Shown here piece after piece: positions 23,733-33,879 of a stretch of DNA of 62,000 nucleotides (within the stretch, counting starts at the first letter, position 1; each line of letters starts with the position of its first letter). The notes under the pieces are model-generated. The model saw nothing but the letters and a program-made list of their open reading frames with translations, searched no databases and was not told where the DNA came from. The translations under genes and the position numbers were made by a program. The stretch lies in assembly GCA_905221605.1 (NCBI GenBank), contig CAJNDS010002154.1, positions 377,988 to 439,987 of the forward strand, read 5' to 3'. This DNA is from Symbiodinium natans. Lineage: Eukaryota > Sar > Dinophyceae > Suessiales > Symbiodiniaceae.

Positions 23733-24116
23733 GCACACGAGCACACGAGCACACGAGCACTCGAGCGCACGAGCACGCGAGCACACGAGCACGCGAGCAC
23801 ACGAGCACACGAGCACACGAGCACACGAGCACACAAGCACACAAGCACACAAGAACACAACCACACAAGCACACATGCACACAAGCACACAAACACACAA
23901 GCACACAAGCACACAGACACACACAAGCACACACACACACACACACACACACAGACAGACACACCCACACACGCACACACGCACCCACGCACCCACGCAC
24001 GCACACACACACACACAAGCAGAAGCAGAAGCAGAAGCAGAAGCAGAAGCAGAAGCAGAAGCAGAAGCAAAAGCACAAGCACACGCACAAGCACAAGCGC
24101 ACACACACACACACAC
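23733..24116. repeat. GAGCACAC, CA and AGAAGC simple repeats
   Basis: An 8-mer GAGCACAC array (23733-23835) grades into ACAAGCAC and pure CA (23930-24015), then about nine copies of the 6-mer AGAAGC (24018-24075), then CA again up to the left end of alpha copy 3. Confidence 0.92.
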
Positions 24117-24815
24117 GTTGATTTGTCTTGGTCCAATGATCATCCTGGCAGAGCGGGCATTGAAGGTGAATGATAATTTGGTTCCAAAGGCACGCCAGAC
24201 ACCAGGAATAGCATACCTGCAAAACAGAATGAAGATGATGCGTAAGGGTGCGGGTCTTGCCCTTGCTGTGCCCGACACCGGGAATGACACAGCACGAAAA
24301 TGAGATGAACGTGAAAATGAAATGATGCTCCCCAAGCTATCCTCGCGGGGATCCATGGGCAAGCATGCAGGTACGTTTGCCTGGGGAGGGTGGGGGAGCT
24401 TCGTTGGACAGGGCTACCCACCCTATCCCCTCTGTCCCCCTGCCAGTGGGTGTGAACCCATGCTTGTATGCACAACAAGTTGCACACACACATATGCCCC
24501 AAGGGGGGCGATGACCAACATCGGACAGGACAATGAGAAGCAAACGCTTAAGGCGGAGAACAGGCGAGGTAGACCACTTTACCAACACTAGCAGAAGAGG
24601 CATGTTAACTGTTGCGCATGCACAACAACTGCAAGAGGTGCAGAGGAAGCCCACCAACACCAACAAGAGGGAGAACAACACGAGGACATGTGTCTGTACC
24701 TGATGCAGCCTCAGTCAAGCTATCTGTTCACAGACGGTGCATTACGAAAACCACCAAGCCTGCGTCTGCAATTTGGATGATCCCGATGACATGTCTGTGC
24801 TCGCACTCACTCATG
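24117..24815. repeat. Alpha-beta repeat, copy 3
   Basis: Alpha part about 24117-24490 and beta part about 24507-24815, matching copy 1 in order and orientation with small deletions, for example in the segment before GACAGACCGGGC and in the middle of beta. As in copy 1, the left end touches a CA tract. Confidence 0.88.
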
Positions 24816-24817
24816 TC

Positions 24818-25045
24818 TGAACGTGAAAATGAAATGATGCTCCCCAAACTATCCTCGCGGGGATCCATGGGCAAGCACGCAGGTACGTTTGCCTTGGGAG
24901 GGTGGGCGAGCTTCGTTGGACAGGGCTCCCCACCCTACCCCCCTCTGTCCCCTGCAAGTGGGTGTGAACCCATGCTTGTATGTACAACAAGTTACACACA
25001 CACACACACACACACAAACAAACACACACACACACACACACAGAC
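24818..25045. repeat. Alpha repeat copy 4 (truncated) with CA tail
   Basis: Only the right half of alpha is present, starting at TGAACGTGAAAATGAAATGA and ending at AACAAGTTACACACACAC. A CA tract with AAACA interruptions follows to about 25045. It directly abuts beta of copy 3. Confidence 0.88.
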
Positions 25046-25112
25046 AGACACAGCTTCTGCTCACCTTTTCTGCGGCGGCTCGGGCGCAACACGTGCTCCG
25101 CAACGGCCGTAG

Positions 25113-25420
25113 CTATATGTGCGTGCGCACGACGATGCTGTATGGCGCGCTCGCCTGCGGAGCTCCTTGCGCCTGGGGCAGCGTGGGCAGATGCCCTGCA
25201 CGTCCTGCAACAGCGGTGCCGGCCAAGGATGGAGCGGCGCATGCGTCAGTTGAGAGCCGGTGCCGCGGCGGGCGCGCCCAGCCTACGCGCTGCCGAGAGG
25301 GGCTGCGAAATTGCGGGCAGCCGGCTGGGCGGCATGCTCGTCCTGCGAAGATGCCGCCGCCACGACGCTGGCGCCCGACCTCTTGCACTTGGCCCTGCGT
25401 CGCCTCCCTCCTCAATTTTT
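25113..25420 (+). pseudogene. LINE reverse-transcriptase C-terminal fragment
   Basis: A plus-strand frame at about 25140-25370 contains AAWADALHVLQQRC and APSLRAAERGCEIAGS; in another frame EDAAATTLAPDLLHLALRR follows. Both resemble the region after the catalytic core of reverse-transcriptase polyproteins that are abundant in phytoplankton genomes (an A-W-A-D-A-L block, then a T-T-L-x-P-x-x-x-x-x-A-L-R-R block). The frame change between the blocks marks it as decayed. It is inverted relative to the core at 26.4-27.4 kb. The call rests on pattern memory only. Confidence 0.45.
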
Positions 25421-26269
25421 TCCCCACGCACCTTTATCACAAGTCCAGAGCGGTCGATCTCAGCCTACTACGGGTGGCACAGGATGCAGTGAGCACACCA
25501 GGCGGCGGTGGGCAGGGAGCTAGGTGCTGCATGCGGGCGGTGGCCCTGTCACGGCATGCGGCTGGCAAGGGGAGGAGGGGCCGAGCAGTCTGCCAAGACA
25601 TCGCTGAGGCCAGTGTTCGCAAGAGGGAGTGCGAGGAGGCTGGCACAAAAGGCGCGCGTGGCTGCAAACGAGATGAGGGCAGACCCGGCCCATGCTGGGC
25701 GCGCAGGGGCCCTCACGCCTGGTGGGGCGCGGTGCGCGCGGTATTGCAAACATGAAGCAATGCATGCAAAAAGTCTTCGAGAACATATTTCAAGAGCTCG
25801 GCAGCAAGTCCAACCTCGTCAGTCGCCCTTCCAAGTTTCATGCGGTGAATAGCTTGGATGCACAGGAATCCACTGCCCCGCATGCGCCGTGCACCCATGC
25901 CGAGGCCCACGAGGAAGCGCTTCATGAACAAATGCGCCTTTTCCCGGCCGGAGGCCCGAGGTCGGACTCAGACGACGGTGTGTCTGTTTCGGCTCAGCAC
26001 GCACACACCAGGGTTCACGCTCCCACCATCGCCACACGAGACGGTGCCGGGGACGTAAGGATGGCGCGCGACGAAAGTATCATGCCCTAAAAAGAGAGCC
26101 GAAAACGGTGAACCCTGGCGTTCAAGCGGCAGGGCCCGAACCACACAGGCCACTCGGTTCCGCCGATGTCAACAACGCTGGGCGGCTCTTCGCAAGCGAC
26201 GTTCCACATGCGTGTCTAGCCCTTGTGCAGGCGAATGCGCGCGCGGATCCATAAGGCTGTCGCCAAGGC

Positions 26270-26392
26270 ATCGTTACTTCATCGAGGAGACGCTGGCTTT
26301 GCAGATAGCGAAGCGCGTCGTACTGTGCCATTGCAGAAAGCCCTGCCATCAGCGGATCTCCCTGCTCACCACCTTCCCCAAATAATCGTTCG
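26270..26392 (-). pseudogene. Reverse-transcriptase motif-B fragment, second copy
   Basis: A minus-strand segment reads EGGEQGDPLMAGLSAMAQYD followed by ALRYLQSQRLLDEV. EGGEQGDPL is the canonical motif just before the catalytic FLDD box in this reverse-transcriptase family. Here it lies after the FLDD of the neighbouring copy, so it must come from a different insertion. Stops close the frame on both sides. Confidence 0.6.
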
Positions 26393-26399
26393 TCCGACA

Positions 26400-27440
26400 G
26401 TCAAAGTCGTCCAGGAAAGCAACCAAGGAATCATCCGGGCGAAGGCCTGTTGCAGCGCGGTGCAGGGCATCGTGCTAGCCTTGAGCGAACAAAGCGGGGG
26501 CCAGCGGGCCTCCGAGTTCATAGGCCCCACCTTGCTTGCGTCTCGGCCACGCTCCTGGTCGTCCCACCAGCTGTACGTAGAGGGTCGACCATTGAACATG
26601 CGCACAAAAGGCAGCAGGTCGGGCGCTTCGTCTTGCAGCTTGGCAATGAACGATGCCCTGGACATGCAGTCATGCGCACTGCATCCGTTAGCGACACCAG
26701 CACTGCGTCCGGGCGTGGTGACAAGGTGGTACGGTGGTGCGAACGTGCGTGGCGAATGTGGCCGTGCCAACCTGCAGCGCGAACTTGTACCGGTCTAAAG
26801 TAGCCGCCCACTCTTCGCATCTCCTTCCCCAAGCGTCGCGAAACTCGGCGTCGGAACGCATCCCCTGTTTGCGACCCCGCGGGCTCCCCCATCCGTCTGG
26901 CGCAACGCTGTGAGTCGCGTCCGGGTGTGGCTATCCGCAATAATGGCAGCCTCAGTAAGCAGGTCCACGGCGCTGAGGTCCTCCAACAAGAGTTTCGTAA
27001 GCTCTGTGCGCATGCCGGAAAGGCCTGCTGCACCTCTCCGAAAGTCGCAGAGCGCCGAGACCACCGCCTTCGCAGTCAGTCGGACTTGCTGGGCAAGTGC
27101 GTGCTGCAGCGTGCGGCTCCAGCGGTCGACGGAGCGGGTCCGTGAGGGCTCGGTAAACAGCCCCATCGCCAGGCGCCAGCTCAGGAACTTGGCACGCCAT
27201 GCACGCCCGAGTCAGCACCCATGCACACCTTCGCACATGCGCGGTTTCGTTTGCCTCCTCCGCATCCATTGCGGGGCGGGCCAAGTCCCGCCGGCGGTTG
27301 GTGTGGGCGGCTTCCAAAAGTGTGGCCAGCCGCCTCGGTCTCTATCCAGCAGCTCAGCTTGGTGCGCAGCGCGCAGCACGAGGGCTCAGCACGAACAGTT
27401 TCCACGCATGCGATGCGGCTGTATAGTCTAGTCGCCGGCT
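26400..27440 (-). pseudogene. Decayed LINE-type reverse transcriptase
   Basis: Motifs of one reverse-transcriptase domain in the right order but in shifting frames: AWKLFVLSPRA (about 27370-27420); GMRTELTKLLLEDLSAVDLL and RLTALRQTDGGARGVANRG (26860-27030); DAFRRRVSRRLGKE and YKFALQVGTATFATHVR (26750-26860); CSAHDCMSRASFIAKLQDEA and DLLPFVRMFNGRPSTYSWWD (26550-26690); GGPLAPALFAQG, a TAG stop, then HDALHRAAT (26455-26525); LRPDDSLVAFLDDF (26405-26450). FLDD holds the catalytic aspartates. Motif A has lost its first aspartate (N in its place). Frameshifts and the stop show it is dead. Related non-LTR elements are widespread in dinoflagellates. Confidence 0.8.
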
Positions 27441-27479
27441 GGCATAGTCGCTGCGCAAATGGATCAAAGCTACGGCCGC

Positions 27480-29930
27480 TCGCATGAATATCGGGACGTT
27501 CTGCAGTGTGGGCACCGGTACTGTAGCTCAGCCACTACGTCTACCGCATCCAAGGTAGCCCACCGCCGCGGGAATTCCAGCCGACATCACCGTCGGCGCG
27601 GCGCCATGCTCATCAGCAGCGGCGGGGCACGTGAGAAAGCCGTTACTCTCGTCGCCAGTGATGGGCGGCAGACCCCGCGGGTCCTCGCTGTGTTGCGAGA
27701 TGTTGCGAGGCTGCTGGTGCGGCGACAGCGGCGCCGGGTTGTCGCATCTGGCTCGTTCGCGTGGGTGTCCGTCGGACATCGTCCGCTAAGTTGAAGGCGG
27801 CTGCTGCTGCCATGGGCAGCATACGATTCGAGCAGCGCGGACTGCGTTGCCGCCGTCAAGTATCGCGGCTGCAAGAGGCAACAGTTCCTCGGGCATCGCT
27901 GTTAGAGCTGTCGCCGTTGCGTGGTCCTCCCACAAAGATGTGCCGGCCGCCGTCATGAGGCCACCGCGAGCAAGGTCCCAGCGAGCCCTGTCGGCATGGC
28001 TGGTGGGCGTCGTGCAGCAGGGTCACGAGCTCACGGGCAAGATCGCCACGCTTGGCTGGCTCGCGCTGTCAGGTTGCCCGCTGCTGCGTGCAACACGGGG
28101 ACGAACAACTACGACTTTCGCTCGCCGGGCATTGAGCTCGGCGGGCGATGGCGGGCGAGCATGATTGCAGGGTAACGGCTCGGCATGGTTTCTCGTTCGC
28201 TCGGCGGCAAGTCTTGTGAACAGGGCGGGGTCGGTCGCCTCGAAGCGAAGGGAGTGACGGCGGTGCGTCCGAAAGTGTAACTGCCGCATCGGTCTCGGAA
28301 CCGTTACCATCGTCCTCCCGTTGGGGGGCGACTCGCACGGCTACGTCTGTGCAAGAGCGTGCAAAGCTCGGCAGTCTCGCCGAAGTGTGGGGGACCTATG
28401 ATGCTGATTCGCCTACCGTGTCCAGGCGGTTGCCTTGCACAAGCGAGCTGTCGAGGTCCCTCCAGGTCACTGCAAGAAGCATGTGCAACTTTCCCAAACA
28501 TGGCCATTGTCATTGCAGGGGATAGCAACTTTGCCTCCCAGGGTTGGTTGATGCGTGCAGCAGATCGGAGTTGTGTGGAAATTGTTTACCTTCTTGGCTC
28601 TCTCCTCAAAGCCTCATCATCTGCAACCCTCGTCATTCTCCAGTGCATCGTGCTGGTGTGGCCCTGGGCCTCTGCATTGTAGCAACACCAGGAATCATTG
28701 AATGACACAATTCCGAACACAGCAACTACAACTCCACAATGTGTTGCCCGTTGTTGAGTAGCGATCATTTCGCCATGAGTACTACCTTAAGCACAACGGT
28801 GATTTCTCTGCCATCGCAGCCGCCCCGTGCTCGTTCCCGTGTTCGCAACTGGCGTGCCCTGACTGCAGCATGATGTGATGACATTGCAGAAAGGTCCAGC
28901 CGTGTCCAAGGGTCAGTCAATTCACCACTACCTGTTGGAGCTGCTAGAAACGTATCGGGTGCATTGTACAACGAACTGTGGACACTTCTTTGCTCAACAG
29001 ATCATAAACATTTTCGTTTTGCTTCCAGCCGTTATCGCCCTCAATCCAAATGGTGGAGCGATTCACGCTTTGATGCGCTTAATTAGACGCCGCAGGCTGC
29101 GTGGCGTGAGCGACGCCAAAACTCCAACCTTGAAAAACGAAGCTCGATTCAGGGATGCCCGTAACAATTTTCACTGCGTTTCCGTAAGACAAAAAAGAAT
29201 TTGGTCAAAACAGGACGTGAAAAATGTGGAACACTTGCAGAAGTGCCCGGCGTGCAGCTGCCAGCGCAATTCGACGACGGTTTGGCCATAACTCGACCCT
29301 TGCCTCCGGCCTTTTGCCCGGACTCAATTGCGTCACCGGAGGGTCGACACGCCTGCCTGGCCGCGCGGCGTGAACAGTTCCAACATGGTGCTCTTTGGGT
29401 TCTTGTGGGTTTGATTTGCGTCACACGTCACGTATCCGACGACGCATAATGCGTATGCGCATCCGCTCGGGTCAGGCGAACGCTATCAAACTTTCATGCC
29501 GTCTCACACGATGAAGGAACGTGCCTTGCAAAAAGCAGCGGTTGGGGAAAGTCCTGGCTGTGAAAACATTCCATACGAAGCCTTGCGTGTGTTGATTTGC
29601 CTGAGTGGAACAGCGCATTCTTAGCGTGTTGCACTGCGTGCCAGTCACGTGCAGGCGTGCCCACACATGTTGGAAGCATGGTGTCATTGTTCCCATTCCT
29701 CGGCTGATCGGGATAACTATCGCCCTATCACTTTGACGTCATGTTTGATTTACAACGGTCTTTGATGCCTCTTCTGAGTGGGCTGTGTGTTGGCGGTTTC
29801 ATTTTGCAGCAGGTCCAGAAAAATCAGCCATATGTCTTTTGGCCGTGGGTGCCCGCGACGTCGACTGCCAAAGTTTCGTGTGCGTACGCTACGAGGCCTT
29901 ATGTTGATTTGAAAATTTTGTTCAAGGCAA
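27480..29930. other. GC-rich to mixed stretch, no confident gene
   Basis: 27480-28700 is GC-rich like the reverse-transcriptase nest and may hold the 5' part of the decayed element, but no endonuclease motif was found. A plus-strand frame of 138 residues at 28875-29291 (LLELLETYRVHCTTNCG, then a basic stretch LMRLIRRRRLRG) shows no known motif and would be the only plus-strand gene here, so I treat it as chance. Confidence 0.35.
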
Positions 29931-29934
29931 TTTG

Positions 29935-30180
29935 GTGTGTGTGTGTGTGTGTGTGTCTGTGTCTGTGTGTGTCTGTGTGTGTCTGTGTGTGTCTGTGTGT
30001 GTCTGTGTGTGTCTGTGTGTGTCTGTGTGTGTCGGTGTGTGTCTGTGTGTGTCTGTGTGTGTCTGTGTGTGTCTGTGTGTGTCTGTGTGTGTCTGTGTGT
30101 GTCTGTGTGTGTCTGTGTGTGTCTGTGTCTGTGTGTGTCTGTGTGTGTCTGTGTGTGTCTGTGTGTGTCTGTGTGTGTCT
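29935..30180. repeat. 10-bp microsatellite GTCTGTGTGT
   Basis: About 24 near-perfect tandem copies, starting as (GT)n. The array runs into the run of Ns, so its true length is unknown. Confidence 0.95.
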
Positions 30181-30280
30181 NNNNNNNNNNNNNNNNNNNN
30201 NNNNNNNNNNNNNNNNNNNNNNNNNNNNNNNNNNNNNNNNNNNNNNNNNNNNNNNNNNNNNNNNNNNNNNNNNNNNNNNN
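30181..30280. other. Assembly gap of 100 N
   Basis: Exactly 100 undetermined bases at the end of a microsatellite. The round number suggests a placeholder rather than a measured length, so the window is a scaffold and the two sides may not be truly adjacent. Confidence 0.98.
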
Positions 30281-30519
30281 ATCAGTCGGAAAACCAAGGA
30301 ACCAGTCAGAAAAGTGTGCGAAAAAACAACAAGCTCCGAACCCCCGAACGCAACCGAAACCGGAGCAGAAAGCAATAGTCATGTGGTCATGAGGTCGCGA
30401 GTGGAGACCGTTTGTAGGCTCAATGTGGGTGATGCATATTGAGGCCTGGAACCCTTCCGTTTTCGGATTGGAGCCTCGGAGATCTCAGATGGCGCGCACG
30501 GGCATAAAAAAACACTTTA

Positions 30520-31905
30520 CTGACCCAGCGGGGCATTCTCGGACTGACTCTGCTGCCGCTGCTGCCCACATCCGACGGCGCAGGCCTTGATTTCCTTGTG
30601 AGGTGGCCCAGCCTTCTTTGCCTAGACGCGTGTGAGCGATCAGAAACAACACTCCCCCGCATGACAATCTGCACGACTGTGAAGCCAGCATGCTCACTTG
30701 AATGACATCCCTAGCATAAGTAGCATGAGGAAGGTAGCAAGTACGCCGGCACCTCACACATTGCCCATGTACATGCGTAAGCCCCCAGCCGTCGGAAAGG
30801 GTCTTTACCTGAGACACATATCATGGAGTGAACGGTGCACCGCTGCATTCAACCCGGGTAGGGTAGGATCATGATGGCCTGCTGCTAGGAACTACTCCAC
30901 TACTACTGCACCCCCCGAGCCTTCATTCTCACAAGGCGCCGCTTTTCGTCTTCTCTGGCGTCCTGGAAGCTGAGAGAGCAAAGCGACACCTACCGGTTTT
31001 GGGCTCTTCACTGCATGAGCCCAGTGGGACCGCTGGTGAATGCGTAACCTTACACTTCCAGGCGTCAAGAATGGCAGTTTGGCAGCTATCTAAAAACACG
31101 CGCCCCTTCAGCTCTCATGACATGACCGGAGGTTGATCAACCACAAAACAAGTCTTGCGATCGCGCGCGCGCGCGCGATCGCGCATGCGGATATGACGTA
31201 CGAGATGTCAGACAGGAAGGCATCACCTCGTATGAATGAACATCGCTTGAGGTACATCTTGCGTTTCTTGCGCAGGGGCCAAGCGAATTTCTCTGTGTCC
31301 TTATTGACTGACTGACACATTAAAAGAAACAGCTCTGAGCAACCAAGTTGGACTACTCGTGCAAGGTGCTTCGAAGAACATGGCCGTCTGTGGCCCGTGC
31401 ACAGATGTGTGCCTGAGGCTTCGCTTTCTCTATGCTCTGTCAGGCAAGCTCTCAGAGACTCGGATCGTGCGCTAGTGCCCTCAATTTCCATGAGGTGGAG
31501 AGAAATTCTGCGCTTTGCTGAGCCTTTGCGAGCAGCAGACGAGCAGCAAGCTTCATTGCATCATGGTGCCGTTCTCCCCGGGATGCCTTTTTCTGTCTTA
31601 GCCGGTCCAACCTCCTGTCGAAAGATTCAAGGAACCGATTGGGTCTTTGGGTTCTTCAGGTCCGCACAGATGCACCCTGCGCGATTCACCCTGCGATTTC
31701 AGCCACGGCTGCGATGCGCTTGCAACACTTGCAGCTCCGGTATCATTTCCGCAAAGCACGGCTGTCCAATGCGAACTGGCCTCAATGTGAGCCATTGCAA
31801 TCCCGGACCGGCGAAGTCCAACTACAAGTGTACGGTCCGGAAGGCCGTATGGTCCTCGAGAGCCTGAAGCACCTCCCCCACTTCTAGCTTCCGGATTGCC
31901 TTGCA
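30520..31905 (-). CDS. Coiled-coil gene, SH3-like module 3 (split over exons)
   Basis: Third copy of a module repeated in this gene. Exons in order: 31845-31905 (KAIRKLEVGEVLQALE), 31605-31672 (GPEEPKDPIGSLN, in phase as the following strand) and 30577-30624 (GKEGWATSQGNQGLRR), followed by an Ala/Glu-rich stretch (WAAAAAESVREC). The pattern (I/L-R-K-L-x-x-x-E-x-x-x-x-L-E-G-P, then G-W-A/V-T-x-x-G-N-Q-G) is one I recall as a common repeated module of large dinoflagellate coiled-coil proteins, probably an SH3-like beta barrel. This is the last part recognised before the assembly gap; the gene may continue beyond it. Confidence 0.6.
31157..31182. other. 26-bp perfect CG palindrome
   Basis: Two GCGATCGC blocks flank a pure CG run, giving a perfectly self-complementary 26-mer. 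Such alternating CG runs can adopt Z-DNA or a cruciform. It lies in what should be an intron of the coiled-coil gene. Confidence 0.95.
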
Positions 31906-32354
31906 GTTGCCTGGCATGTGCTGTCCACATATCCACAACAAGCACAAGAAACTGACAACAGGATGTGCCTCACATGACCGGGATTCATTTGTTGACAAAA
32001 CCCTGCATTGAGCGAACGCTGCAAGCCTATGTCGAAGTTGTCTGTCAAGGCCACGCTCCTTAGTTGTCACTGCATCACGAAGCTGGGGCCAACCCCTAGG
32101 CCCTAGACATTTCGCGGGGCGGCTCGTCCACAAGTGTTCTCTTCATGTTCGATCACTTTCTATCTGATACTCATCAGAGGCAGCTGCCCTTTGCAGAGCA
32201 ACAGATCTTGCAATTCGAAGAAGCACTTGCCGGCTTCGTCCTTGAACCTAAAGCCAGGTCATTGGGACTCACTGTTAAGGTGCTGTTGAAGATGCGCGTC
32301 TCAAAGCCGCCCCTTCACCAACATCACTGCTGGGCTGAGGCCCTGGCAAGACCC

Positions 32355-33665
32355 AGCCGACTTTGCCATCCTTGCATGCAGTAAGAGAAGCAAAGCACAG
32401 AACCGTGAAGCTCCTGCAGAGATGGTCGGAACAGGGGGGGGGGTTGCGGGCATGTCCTTGGTTTTGCCCTTGGCCCTGCTCACCTGTCAGCACTGAGTCA
32501 GCACTGCCAGCTTGTTTTGAGCTTTTTTGGTTTCAGTGATCTGGCCACTTCAGCGAACCTTTGATGAACTGAATCAGCAGATGACCAGCATGGACCCAAA
32601 ATGGACCAAAGGGACGCCTATATGACTAGCTGATCCCCATGGCGCTTTTCGGAACGGGGCCTCGGCGGTCTTCTCTAATCTGGGTCCTTCAAGAACCTGT
32701 GCACAGCAGGCGAAAACCAGACAAAAAAACACTGGGGGAAGAGGAGTCACCAAGTAGTCGCATACACGAACCCCCTGTCTTTCGCTGTCTTTCGCAGAGC
32801 TGAGTCAAGCATCTGACGCGCCTCCAGAAGCTCGCCATGGCCTGGACGAATGACATCCTGGAAGCCTTCTTACACCCTCCGCAGATGAAGCTTCATATCC
32901 CCGAATCCCCGAGGGCCCAAGGGCCGGGCGCGCAGTTCCCAGAATCTTCCCTGTAGAAGCCTGTGTCTGCAAGCCAGCTTGGGCGTGCAAATTGTACAGA
33001 CTCTCTCTGATCTGAGCTTATTGCGCAAGTCTCGATCAATGAAGTCTCTGCCTCAAGTTGCTGACATGCTTGTGTTGCTATCTCTTGCCTCTGCATGCGG
33101 CAACGAGCTGTGAAACCAGCTTGGCAGAAGTAGTAGGGCTTGGCAACCCTCTTCAGGAACGGAGTTCCCTGGCCCAGATCTCAATGTTTGGATGCACATC
33201 ATGGTGGCACAAAGCTCTGAAAAGAGGCCTGGCTACCATGAAGAGTCACCCAGCCTGTCCAACGCTGCCTACACATGCCATCACCCAAGCACACTGACTC
33301 GAGCCCGACCCTCCAGACTATCTTGTAGAGCGCGACATCGCGATCTCAGCAACCCAGCAGCTTCTTCCTCGGCAATTCGACAATTCTGTCTTTTTGGGCA
33401 ACAAAGGAACCCAACAACAGCTCCAGCTGCATGGTTCCCATGTTAGGATCTTGCTTTGCAGTGTCTGAAGGACATGGACACTCTAGTTTTCTCTCAGCTC
33501 GAAGCTCTGCTGTGCTGGCCAAGAACCTGGTCACAAGGCATCCGCAGGACGAGATCTGGGGGCACCGGATCCAGGACAGTGCAGCGCGACCTCGACAGTT
33601 TCGTCGAGCTGAAGCTTCCTCAGTGCCGTGCTTCCCTTCACCTCCAAAACGCGGCGCATTTTGCA
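32355..33665 (-). CDS. Coiled-coil gene, SH3-like module 2 and linker exon
   Basis: Exons in order: 33575-33665 (RRVLEVKGSTALRKLQLDET, then VEVALHC), 32805-32890 (FQDVIRPGHGELLEARQML, helical) and 32355-32385 (ACKDGKVGWV). The first and last match the two halves of the module seen in copies 1 and 3: LRKL-x-x-x-E at the start and DGKVGWV near the end. A helical exon between the two halves would be unusual, so the C-terminal half may belong to a further copy whose other exons were not recognised. Exon ends are approximate. Confidence 0.5.
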
Positions 33666-33879
33666 CGTAGTTGCACCCGGCATAAGCTGTAAATGGCAGC
33701 TGCCTCGAGAGACGGAGTTACTGCAACCTCCTTGACGCACCTCAGATTCAGCACAGCGAAGCAAAAGCACCAACGTCACAAACCCATCAGTCTCTGTAAT
33801 GAATGCAAGCCGTGCTCGGGCCAGACAAGCCCCTCACGATCTGTATTCTTCCACCTGGGATGGCCAGCAGCTCGAGCAA

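Noticed and set aside
25508-26090. Plus-strand Ala/Arg-rich frames as a gene
   Set aside because: GC-rich overlapping frames in all directions inside the reverse-transcriptase nest; probably more decayed element sequence.
28875-29291. 138-residue plus-strand gene
   Set aside because: No motif, opposite to all other genes, and codon-level features look random.
29741-30442. Frames of 150-230 residues across the GT repeat and N gap
   Set aside because: They consist of Val/Cys/Ser or Thr/His repeat translation and run through undetermined bases.
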